Positions 40,340-48,140 of a DNA stretch of 64,000 nt are shown here, in pieces. This stretch comes from JAHDHW01 sp963793295 (GTDB lineage Bacteria; Bacteroidota; Bacteroidia; Chitinophagales; Saprospiraceae). The position numbers and the translations under genes were made by a program. The stretch lies in contig CAWBZX010000037.1 in NCBI GenBank assembly GCA_963793295.1, positions 186,001 through 250,000 on the forward strand, given 5' to 3'. Below the pieces are notes generated by a model. It did no database searches. It worked only from the letters and a program-made list of their open reading frames with translations, and was not told where the DNA came from. How positions within the stretch are numbered: the first letter of the stretch is position 1; each line of letters begins with the position of its first letter.

Positions 40340-40814
40340 TAAAGAAACTGACTCGTTTTATTATATATATATAACAGCTCAAATTATTTTGATGTTTAAA
40401 AAAAGTCCTGACTTCAAAAAAGTCAGGACTTTTTATAATTTTAATAAAATTGATATTCTGTTTAATGGTTAAAATAACTAAATCTTAGTAAGATATTTTT
40501 ATCACAATTTTGAACTTAACTTCTTTTCAGCTCTAATTGTAATCATTGATGTTGATTATATGAATTGTTATTTTAAAACATACACTATAAAAATAATTGA
40601 CATATTAACTTTTGGATAAATGATTTTCTCTATGTCACGTATAATTGTATCATTTTCAAGGAGATAATTGAAAAAAGTATTATCTTGTTTCATAATAGAT
40701 TGAGAAAGAAACGCTTCAAATTGATCATATTTTTGTTAAGATTCATATTAAGATAAAATAGGATGTCTGTTTTTACGTTTCAAGATTGTTTACATTAATA
40801 AAAAATTTATTAAA
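40340..40814 (+). other. 475-base intergenic region before bactofilin
   Basis: The first 95 bases hold the terminator of the PorP/SprF gene (40401-40434). The remaining 380 bases are very AT-rich, without an open reading frame, known RNA element or clean TAnnTTTG box that I can defend. The last 17 bases (AAAAATTTATTAAAATG) form the same start-codon context as at the HU gene. Confidence 0.5.
40401..40434 (+). terminator. Terminator after the PorP/SprF gene
   Basis: Perfect 13-bp inverted repeat AAAAGTCCTGACT / AGTCAGGACTTTT with a 7-base loop and following T residues. Confidence 0.9.
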
Positions 40815-41285
40815 ATGTTCAACAGCAAGAAAGAGGTGACACAATCAAAAAAAGGTATTATCCCAACAACAACTTCACATTCGTTAAACACACTGGTAAA
40901 AGGTACTGTTGTAGAAGGCACTGTAAAATCAGAGAGCGATATACGCATTGATGGGATCATCAAAGGTTCATTGAACTGTAATGCAAAAGTTATTATTGGC
41001 CCTTCAGGATTTATTGAAGGTGAAGTAAGATGTGCTAATGCAGTAATTGAAGGTAAATTTGAAGGAAGTCTTCATGTAACTGAATTACTTAATGTAAGAG
41101 AGAACGCAAAAGTATCAGGTGATGTAATAACGAACAAACTCATTGTTCAGTCCGGCGCTGTATTTAATGTAGATTGTAAAATGGGAGGTGCAGAATCTAA
41201 AAACAATGGGTCTATTGAATCAATAAAATCAACAAAACAAGTTGTCCAATCAGCAACCCACCAACAAGCAGTCGGAGCAAAATAA
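40815..41285 (+). CDS. Bactofilin
   Basis: A 156-residue polymer-forming cytoskeletal protein. The bactofilin core, a right-handed beta-helix, spans about residues 25-125, with repeated hydrophobic/glycine steps such as GTVVEGTVKSESDIRIDG, IKGSLNCNAKVIIGPSG, FIEGEVRCANAVIEG and KFEGSLHVTELLNV. The N-terminal MFNSKKEVTQSKKG and C-terminal tail are the usual short disordered ends. Bactofilins form filaments that organise the envelope or cell shape. The end of this gene overlaps the atpZ-like gene by 44 bases in another frame, so the two are surely co-transcribed. Confidence 0.93.
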   Translation: MFNSKKEVTQSKKGIIPTTTSHSLNTLVKGTVVEGTVKSESDIRIDGIIKGSLNCNAKVIIGPSGFIEGEVRCANAVIEGKFEGSLHVTELLNVRENAKVSGDVITNKLIVQSGAVFNVDCKMGGAESKNNGSIESIKSTKQVVQSATHQQAVGAK

Positions 41286-41475
41286 GAAAAAAGCTAATGC
41301 AGCTTTAAAATATTCTGGCATGGCATTTCAAATGGCAGTTATTATGCTTGGAGGTGTTTTTCTGGGGAAATATCTGGATAAATATTTTGAAACTGGATCT
41401 TCCATTTTTACTGCTTTTTTAGCTATTCTTTCTGTGGGCGTGGCACTTTACATAACCCTCAAAGATATTAAGTGA
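41242..41475 (+). CDS. AtpZ/AtpI family small membrane protein
   Basis: A 77-residue protein with two transmembrane helices (about 26-42 and 50-71), matching the AtpZ/AtpI family: KYSGMAFQMAVIMLGGVFLGKYLD then FTAFLAILSVGVALYI. Family members help assemble the F-type ATP synthase c-ring or transport magnesium/calcium. The start is uncertain. The only in-frame start upstream of the first helix is TTG 41242, inside the bactofilin gene; an ATG start at 41321 would remove the whole first helix. The following genes are a 127-residue membrane protein and a biotin carrier protein, not the ATP synthase subunits normally found here. Confidence 0.8.
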   Translation: MSNQQPTNKQSEQNKKKANAALKYSGMAFQMAVIMLGGVFLGKYLDKYFETGSSIFTAFLAILSVGVALYITLKDIK

Positions 41476-41478
41476 TTA

Positions 41479-41862
41479 ATGACCAAGCATAGCTTTTTCA
41501 ATCAGCTAGTCGGTCTTTCCTTAGTAATAGGAGTGCTGCTGTTATCCCTTAGTTATATTCCTTTATTTCAGACTGATATATCTGTCTCGTGGGTAAGCTG
41601 GCTCTTTTTTATAGTATTTACTATAGCGGTATTCTATACAGCACAAAGGGCTGCTTTAAGTACTAATCCACATACCTTCACTACGGTAATTATGGGTGTT
41701 GTAATTGGAAAAATGTTTTTTTCTATTTTAATTATTTTGCTCTACATTCAAATCATGAATCCAGAGTCAAGGTATTTTTTACTGCCATTTTTTGCTATTT
41801 ACTTTTCTTTTACGATCTTCGAATTACACTTCATGACGAAGTTGGGTAAAATGAAGCATTAA
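41479..41862 (+). CDS. Small membrane protein, unknown (AtpI-like by position)
   Basis: A 127-residue protein with four hydrophobic segments (about 10-30, 36-54, 64-90 and 98-118). I recognise no motif. It starts 3 bases after atpZ, in the same operon. In several Bacteroidota an equally small four-helix protein lies at this place, before atpB, and is thought to be a subunit I-like assembly factor; that is known of the neighbourhood, not shown by sequence. Here the next gene is a biotin carrier protein, so the link with ATP synthase is weak. Confidence 0.75.
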   Translation: MTKHSFFNQLVGLSLVIGVLLLSLSYIPLFQTDISVSWVSWLFFIVFTIAVFYTAQRAALSTNPHTFTTVIMGVVIGKMFFSILIILLYIQIMNPESRYFLLPFFAIYFSFTIFELHFMTKLGKMKH

Positions 41863-41864
41863 TT

Positions 41865-42353
41865 ATGAAAAAATCTAAGTATTTGGTTGTTGCAAATGAA
41901 ACTCATCAATTTGATATTAGTTTAGAGCAAGCAAATAAGCTCAACTTTGTAAAAATTAATTCCACTCATTTTCATATTCTTAAAAATCAAAAGTCATATC
42001 AGGCAGAATTGGTCGAAGCCAATTTTAAAAATAAGATTTTAAAAATAAGAATTGATGGGGCTCCTTACACTATTCTTTTAGCCGATCAATTTGACCAACT
42101 GGTTGAAAGGCTTGGATTATCTGCCGTTGTTTCCCACAAAGTAAAGGATGTCAAAGCTCCGATGCCTGGACTGGTTTTGGATATTAGTGTGGCTGCTGGA
42201 CAAGAAGTGAATAAAGGAGACAAATTGGTAATTCTCGAAGCTATGAAGATGGAAAACGTAATAAAATCTGAAGGTGTTGGGGTTGTAAAAGAAATCCTTG
42301 TTAAAAAAGGAGCGACCGTTGATAAAGGACAAATATTAATTGAAATGGTATAA
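41865..42353 (+). CDS. Biotin carboxyl carrier protein (BCCP-like)
   Basis: A 162-residue carrier protein. The C-terminal biotinyl domain is clear: APMPGLVLDISVAAGQEV, LVILEAMKMENVI with the biotinylated Lys128 and a closing VKKGATVDKGQILIEMV. The N-terminal 85 residues are an unrelated small domain found in the Bacteroidota carrier subunits of acetyl-/propionyl-CoA carboxylase. No carboxylase (accC) or carboxyltransferase gene lies beside it, so the enzyme partner must be encoded elsewhere. It begins 2 bases after the upstream membrane protein. A perfect hairpin terminator separates it from the convergent porW gene. Confidence 0.9.
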   Translation: MKKSKYLVVANETHQFDISLEQANKLNFVKINSTHFHILKNQKSYQAELVEANFKNKILKIRIDGAPYTILLADQFDQLVERLGLSAVVSHKVKDVKAPMPGLVLDISVAAGQEVNKGDKLVILEAMKMENVIKSEGVGVVKEILVKKGATVDKGQILIEMV

Positions 42354-42376
42354 GAGCTTTTTCTGGGAGGCACCTT

Positions 42377-42414
42377 AAAAAGCCGGATCATGACATTCAT
42401 GATCCGGCTTTTTA
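42377..42414. terminator. Bidirectional terminator between BCCP and PorW genes
   Basis: Perfect 17-bp inverted repeat (arms 42377-42393 and 42397-42413) with a 3-base loop CAT, A-run on one side and T-run on the other, so it can end transcripts from both directions. Confidence 0.93.
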
Positions 42415-42417
42415 ATT

Positions 42418-45351
42418 TTATTTATAATTTTCTTCAAAGAAAGTACGATAATTATCAAGGCTTCGGGTTTTTAATATTTGACGATAATTAAATTGAGTCA
42501 CGGCAAACATTTCATATTCTGTGTCTTCTGGCAAAAAATCGTCACTATTTTTTAATATACCATCAAAGTAATTCATTGCAAGCGCTTTAGTTTTAAAGCG
42601 TCGGATCACAAGAATTGGTGTGCTTGTATCAGTACCCAGATAAACATTGGAAATCCGTAACTTATCGAGTTTATGATAGGCTCGGTTGAAATCCGAAACA
42701 GCTGCTTTAGCATCGGAAAGTTTGATTGTATTGTTTAGAAGTGCTACAATAAAATAATGTAGTTTATCATCCTCTACTTTAAAAGCAGTTTTATCTTCTT
42801 CTACTAATGTTTCCCCGCCAATCTTATCTTTATCATCAGCAGTGATGCTCCGTCCTCCAAGTATTCGTAGGATTTCTTTGGCCTGAAGTTGTTCAGGAGT
42901 ACCTGGATATTTTACAATTAATTCTTGAAGTTCTTTTTTGTAAGCATCTTTGCCTTTCAAGTTACCCATACACATTGCATAAAGCAAAGAAAATTTTGGT
43001 TGTAGTGTATTTGAAGGACCAAACATCTCAACAGCCTTTACAGCCCTTTGAGAAGCATTTTCATATTTTCCGTTAGTGAATTCAACATAAGTTTCATCAT
43101 AATAACGGGTCAATTTTCTTTCTGCTTCTTTACTATTTTCTAGGTAATCGGGATCCTGTAGTACTCCTGCATATTTAGAATCAGGATATTTACTTATTAT
43201 TTTGTCATAGTATTCTTTTGCTTTTGATTTATTGCCTACTTCACTATGCGCTAGGTATAAAAAATACCAGGAATCCAATTCATGGCTATTCCCGGGGAAT
43301 CGTTGGTTTAATGTTTCAAGCATTTCAATAGATTGCTCATTCATTTTCAAACGATCACGATATAAGCCACCAAGAGCAAACATGGCATCGATGATTTTAT
43401 TTTTTGCCGCCAAGATCTCTTCCGGAGAATTTGGTATGTCCTTTAGAATATTTAGGACATCTTCATCGGTTAATTCTCTTTCTGCATCTTTTTGAACCTC
43501 AGCTATTTCATTGAAATCTCCTAGGCCACGTTTATTAGATCGTCGCCAATCATCTTCCAGGTTCCTATCACCCCATTGTTTCGTAAAATCCCGTTTCCCT
43601 TTTTTTAAAGATTTTTCGTTATAAGCGAAGAAAGAGCTTGGTGAACCACCACCAGCATTAGGGCCACTTGAACGAATTCTGTTTTTGCTTTTAAACTTGT
43701 CATCAGGTTTGTTGCCACTTGCTTTTAAAGCATTGAGTCTTGCTTGGTCTTGTTCTTTTTTAATTTTATAAGCTAATTCTAGTTTTTCTTTTTCACTCAT
43801 TCCACTAATAGTGAGCAAGCTATCTTGAACTTCTATAATTTCAAGATTTTTGGCAATGTCTGTAAGGTTGGTGCTAAATCGGTTGATATTATCGTAACGT
43901 TCATCCGTTTTCGCTAGGACCATGAGAGTACTATCAAAATAGTTTTTAGCATTAATAAACTCATTATTTTTATAATATAAATCTGCTAAAAGAATATATG
44001 ATTCCGCTTTTAAAGCAATATTGTTGATACTACTGGCTAAAGATTTTTTTAGATAGTTTATCGCTTCTTGCTCATTATTGTTTTTTAAAGCAATATCAGC
44101 TAACGTAAAATAGATCAAATCTTGATATTCTACATTTTTAATGTCCTTGAGCATTTTTTCCAGTCGCTTAACTGCATCAGCCAATGATCCACCGCTCTTT
44201 TGCCATGCATTTTTTTCAAGAGCCAGACGAGCACTGAATTGCATCTCATAATCACGACTATATTTCGCCGCCTTTTCATAATATGCGACAGCTTCAGTTC
44301 CATTACCCTCTTCTTGATGAAGTTGCGCCAGTATAAATGAATAACGAGCTTTATCTTCTTTTTTATCAGCTAATTCAACAGCGTTTACCAATGGAGCAAT
44401 TGCTTGACTGTATTTTTTTTGTTTTAAATAAAAATGAGCCCTTACCGGAGCGAGATCGCGTTTGATTTCTTTAAAAGTTTTCGGATCTCTTTCTAATTTA
44501 CTTAAAATGGCATCAGCTCCTTCATAGTTATATCTTTCCATGTAAGTACGTGCCAGCCACAACTGGCCATTCTGATAGGCAGGATGCTTTTTTAAAGGTT
44601 TGTCATCGGGGTTATCTTCTTTTTTAGAATCTTCCTCTTTTTTAGGACCTTTTGATTTTTTAGATTTTTTGATTTTGATATCGTCAGTTTCTTTGTTTTT
44701 TGGAGACTCTTTGGTTCCTTTTGAATTTTTATTAGAAGCGGATTTTTTCTTTTTGCTAGAAGATTTTTTCTTTTTCTTCTTCGATTGCTTAATTGCCTTT
44801 TTTCGTTTTTTCTTATTTGCTTTTTTGCTGGATGATTTTTTCTTTTTCTTCGAAACTTTCTTTTTTTTGCTGGACGATTTTTTCTTGGCACTTGCTGCTT
44901 TCTTCCTTTTCTTAGCCAGAAAATCTGGATTAAATTCGGCTTCTAAAAATTCGAGCGTTTCTTCAGCTGATTCATAATCTTTCTTTAAGTATTGAGATTG
45001 GCCTATCAATAAGTAACAATCATCTGTCCAGTCACTAACCCTGTGAATTGAAATCACAATAGAAACTTTTTCAATAGCTTTATCAAGATCACCTGCTACA
45101 GCCTGTGGATTTTCAGCGGCGACATACTTATAGACCGGAAGAATTTTATTGTAATTATCCTGATGTTGCTCATTTAAGTTTGCAATACTCTCTGTGAGTA
45201 GTACATTTGCATTAAAATAGCCATTGTACTCTGCAGTGACGTTATGATAAAACTTGGAAGCACCTGAAACATCGCTCCTGCTTTTTTGCGTAGTGCAGGC
45301 GAAAAGATTAAAGATGGCAAAAAGCAGTAAAATTTTACTTATTCGTTTCAA
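42418..45351 (-). CDS. Type IX secretion / gliding lipoprotein SprE/PorW-like with TPR repeats and lysine-rich insert
   Basis: A 977-residue lipoprotein: signal MKRISKILLLFAIFNLFAC with the lipobox cysteine at 19. The first part matches SprE/PorW (HNVTAEYNGYFNANVLL and the DWTDDCYLLIGQSQYLKKDYESA repeat). Several TPR repeats follow, for instance KARYSFILAQLHQEEGNGTEAVAYYEKA and YILLADLYYKNNEFINAKNYF. The C-terminal YEMFAVTQFNYRQILKTRSL segment is also family-typical. Residues 147-256 are an extreme lysine/serine-rich run (about half lysine), probably an unstructured basic linker. SprE/PorW links the periplasmic and outer-membrane parts of the type IX secretion machine. The insert is the odd feature. 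Confidence 0.92.
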   Translation of the reverse strand: MKRISKILLLFAIFNLFACTTQKSRSDVSGASKFYHNVTAEYNGYFNANVLLTESIANLNEQHQDNYNKILPVYKYVAAENPQAVAGDLDKAIEKVSIVISIHRVSDWTDDCYLLIGQSQYLKKDYESAEETLEFLEAEFNPDFLAKKRKKAASAKKKSSSKKKKVSKKKKKSSSKKANKKKRKKAIKQSKKKKKKSSSKKKKSASNKNSKGTKESPKNKETDDIKIKKSKKSKGPKKEEDSKKEDNPDDKPLKKHPAYQNGQLWLARTYMERYNYEGADAILSKLERDPKTFKEIKRDLAPVRAHFYLKQKKYSQAIAPLVNAVELADKKEDKARYSFILAQLHQEEGNGTEAVAYYEKAAKYSRDYEMQFSARLALEKNAWQKSGGSLADAVKRLEKMLKDIKNVEYQDLIYFTLADIALKNNNEQEAINYLKKSLASSINNIALKAESYILLADLYYKNNEFINAKNYFDSTLMVLAKTDERYDNINRFSTNLTDIAKNLEIIEVQDSLLTISGMSEKEKLELAYKIKKEQDQARLNALKASGNKPDDKFKSKNRIRSSGPNAGGGSPSSFFAYNEKSLKKGKRDFTKQWGDRNLEDDWRRSNKRGLGDFNEIAEVQKDAERELTDEDVLNILKDIPNSPEEILAAKNKIIDAMFALGGLYRDRLKMNEQSIEMLETLNQRFPGNSHELDSWYFLYLAHSEVGNKSKAKEYYDKIISKYPDSKYAGVLQDPDYLENSKEAERKLTRYYDETYVEFTNGKYENASQRAVKAVEMFGPSNTLQPKFSLLYAMCMGNLKGKDAYKKELQELIVKYPGTPEQLQAKEILRILGGRSITADDKDKIGGETLVEEDKTAFKVEDDKLHYFIVALLNNTIKLSDAKAAVSDFNRAYHKLDKLRISNVYLGTDTSTPILVIRRFKTKALAMNYFDGILKNSDDFLPEDTEYEMFAVTQFNYRQILKTRSLDNYRTFFEENYK

Positions 45352-45545
45352 ACTTTAATTAATTTAATTTCGTTTGTTATTAAACTGGCTAATCATCTGA
45401 GACTAAAGACTTTAATAGTTATTAAAACTTATACTCAACAGGTTGATTATTGTTTCAATAATGAGATACCCCTAGGACATGAAGGTTGCCAAAAAAATAA
45501 CTAAAAGGAGTACAAATTTATTTTATTTTTTTTAAAATTAACAGA

Positions 45546-46439
45546 ATGCCTAACGAAAATAAGGGCGTGAAGAGCAGGATGGAAAAACTTAAGCATAATT
45601 ACCGGTTGGTAATTATGAATAATGAGACTTTTGAAGAAATAGGTTCCTATCAGCTTTCATTGCTCAATGTATATATTGCATTAAGTTTTGTTATTGTATT
45701 GGTAGCCATTCTTGTAGGTTCATTAATAATTTTCACCCCGATTAAAACCTACATTCCGGGATATGGTGACGTAAGTGCTCATGAAGAGGTACTTAAGCTA
45801 AATAAGGAGCTTGATGAGTTGATAATGATTGTTGATGCACAAAAGAAGTATAATGATAATATCAGGAGCATTTTGCAAGGAGAAGCGGTACAGACAGAAG
45901 AGGCTGTGGAAGCGGCAGCTAATATACCTTTAGATAGCCTTACAAATGTTGACCGAATCATTGAAGATGATTTGCTACGAAAAGAAATAGAATTAGATGA
46001 ACAACTTCAAGAACGAGAATTGCTTTCAAAAACAGTTAGTTATTCTCCTAGTGACGTACCTTTAGAACAAATGTATTTCATTCCTCCGGCTACAGGTGTT
46101 GTAAGTGAAAATTTTGCTCCAGAAAACAAGCATTATGGTATTGATATTTTAGCACCTCAAAATACTCCCGTAAAAGCTGTTATGGATGGTTATGTTATTG
46201 AAGCTGACTGGACGCTTGAAACTGGGAATACCATTGGCGTTCAACATGCAAATAATTTAATATCTTTTTACAAGCACAACTCTGCTTTGCTTAAAAAAGC
46301 TGGAAGTTATGTAAAAGCCGGAGAAGCGATAGCAATTATTGGTAATTCGGGAGAACTATCTACCGGGCCCCACCTACATTTTGAATTATGGCATAAAGGC
46401 AAACCGCTAAATCCGGCTGACTATATTATTTTTGAGTAA
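45546..46439 (+). CDS. M23 family peptidase with N-terminal membrane anchor
   Basis: A 297-residue envelope enzyme. A transmembrane helix at about 43-63 anchors it, followed by a coiled-coil-like linker (about 78-165) with many Glu and Leu. The C-terminal LytM/M23 domain is complete: His196 and Asp200 in HYGIDILAP, and His276/His278 in GPHLHFELWHKGKPLNP. These ligands bind the catalytic zinc. Family members cleave peptidoglycan crosslinks; the coiled-coil plus M23 layout also fits regulators of amidases. All metal ligands are present, so it should be active. The gene is divergent from porW with a 194-base gap and has no clear operon partner. Confidence 0.93.
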   Translation: MPNENKGVKSRMEKLKHNYRLVIMNNETFEEIGSYQLSLLNVYIALSFVIVLVAILVGSLIIFTPIKTYIPGYGDVSAHEEVLKLNKELDELIMIVDAQKKYNDNIRSILQGEAVQTEEAVEAAANIPLDSLTNVDRIIEDDLLRKEIELDEQLQERELLSKTVSYSPSDVPLEQMYFIPPATGVVSENFAPENKHYGIDILAPQNTPVKAVMDGYVIEADWTLETGNTIGVQHANNLISFYKHNSALLKKAGSYVKAGEAIAIIGNSGELSTGPHLHFELWHKGKPLNPADYIIFE

Positions 46440-46590
46440 TACAAAACCTCTACGTTAACATTCTAGTCGAGTTTTGCTTTATTTATTGGAACCAATACTT
46501 GTATTCAACGTATCTATTTACTTCAGAAAAAAAAACATGGACTCGGCTGCCTAGAGATTTTTTGATTTATAGTTTTTTAAAAAAACATAC

Positions 46591-47013
46591 ATGGAAAATA
46601 ATCAGCATTTAAAGCAAACTTTTAATGAAAAAGGAGAAACAACCAGCCCCGTATTAGCTGATGAAATAAAAAATTTCCTAATTGACATTGATGGGACAAT
46701 CTGCGATGATATTCCCAACGAAGAATCCGAACGAATGGCGACTTGCCTTCCTTACCCTGAAGTTTTGAAGTTATTAAACAAGTGGTATGAGGAAGGTCAT
46801 GTTATTACTTTCTTTACTTCCCGGACAGAGGATCAACGCGAAGTCACAGAGCAGTGGTTGAAAAAACACAACATTAAATATTTCAGGCTGATAATGAATA
46901 AGCCCCGTGGTGGAAATTACCATTGGATAGACAATCACATCATAAAAGCGACAAGATTTAGTGAGTACTTTTCTGACTTAATTGTAGAAAACAAACAAAT
47001 CAAAGGACTATAA
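46591..47013 (+). CDS. HAD-like hydrolase (phosphatase-type, Bacteroidota small form)
   Basis: A 140-residue protein with a HAD-type nucleophile motif FLIDIDGTICDD (Asp32 and Asp34) and a second motif FFTSRTEDQRE, with the Ser/Thr that binds phosphate. The IMNKPRGGNYHWIDNHII segment supplies a later lysine and an acidic residue, so the fold seems complete in reduced form. A cap domain is absent. The substrate is unknown; similar proteins are often annotated as phosphoheptose or nucleotide-related, without proof. It is followed by a convergent frameshifted epimerase-like gene, 22 bases away. Confidence 0.82.
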   Translation: MENNQHLKQTFNEKGETTSPVLADEIKNFLIDIDGTICDDIPNEESERMATCLPYPEVLKLLNKWYEEGHVITFFTSRTEDQREVTEQWLKKHNIKYFRLIMNKPRGGNYHWIDNHIIKATRFSEYFSDLIVENKQIKGL

Positions 47014-47035
47014 ATTTAATAATCAGACGACTCCA

Positions 47036-47948
47036 TCATATTTTTCGGGTAAACAGATCTTTCAAAGCCGGAATCAATTCCGGATATTTAAAGTCAAAAC
47101 CACTGTTTTTAATTTTTTTTGCCGAAGCTCGTGCACTTGTCAAAATCACATCTGCCATTTCTCCCATACCAAGCCGTAGTAAAAAAGCAGGCACGGGCAA
47201 CATAATTACTTTAATATCTTTTGCTGTAGCAATGGCTTTCGTTACTTGAAAGTTTGTCACATCGTTTGGAGCGACCCCATTGAAGGTGCCAGCCATTTGA
47301 TCATCTTCTACACTTTTTATAAAAATATTGCAAAGGTCGTCAATATGAATCCAGGGATAATATTGTTTGCCATTAGAAAAGTAAGTACCTATCCGGAATA
47401 TCTGCGAAAGCACTAATTTGGGTAAAGCGCCTCCTTTAGTAGGAAAGCACAATGCCAATGCGAATGGTTACCAGTCTTGTATTTAATGATTCCAATTCTT
47501 TTGTGCTATTTTCCCAGGCTTGAGTACTTTCCGAAAGGAATCCAACTCCGGGTTTGGAATTTTCCTCCAGCCATTCTTCACCGCGATCACCATAAAATCC
47601 GGTCGCCGAAGCTGAGATGAATGCTTTAGGGCTTTTTCCAAGTTTCCTAAAAGCATTTTGAAAAAGAAGCATACTTTTTACCCGACTTTCGATGATCAAT
47701 TTTTTTCTTGATACGGTCCAGCGCTTGTCCGCAATCCCCGCTCCGGTTAAATTGATAACATAGTCAGCTTTCTGAATGGCTTCTTCATCAATTTCACCAG
47801 TATCCATATTCCATTTGTAACGCGGAAAAGCAGCATTCAGGTCACCTCTTCGGGAAAGATGGATGACTTCATATCCTTTTTGTTTTAAAAGATGGCTGAG
47901 ACGCATTCCAATCAAACCACTTCCACCACCAATAAGTACTGTCGGCAT
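47036..47948 (-). pseudogene. TIGR01777 family epimerase (YfcH-like), interrupted by a single-base frameshift
   Basis: Two overlapping reading frames together make one protein of the TIGR01777/YfcH short-chain dehydrogenase family. The N-terminal part (47436-47948) has the Rossmann motif GGGSGLIG, ASATGFYGDRG and ends in RIGIVLSY. The C-terminal part (47036-47458) continues with TKGGALPKLVL and YYPWIHIDDLCNIF. The family sequence reads VLSxKGGALPK without a break, so an extra base near 47441 shifts the frame. Joined, the protein would be about 304 residues, the family's usual length. Either a genuine recent mutation or a sequencing or assembly error; the rest of the gene shows no further decay, which favours a recent event. 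Confidence 0.85.
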
Positions 47949-48140
47949 AATTTATTTTTTGAATTTTGTATCAATGCTTTTATAACATTAATGTCAAATC
48001 AAAGTTGTAGCTACAAACCTAAGATTATTATCTTTAACAACTTTAGGAAATGCTTTTCCCCGTTAGCTAAAAAAAACAGAAAACGTTTTTAAAATCTTTT
48101 TGATCAGCCCGAGGAGATATTTGTGTTTTAAATGGTGTGT

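Noticed and set aside
44600..44977. A 125-codon plus-strand frame rich in Phe, Leu and Asp opposite the PorW gene
   Set aside because: It is the antisense of the lysine-rich tract (AAA/AAG read as TTT/CTT), so a shadow.
47036..47458. Reading the 140-residue C-terminal frame as a separate gene
   Set aside because: It begins inside the family motif TKGGALPK and completes the preceding frame; a frameshift explains both pieces.
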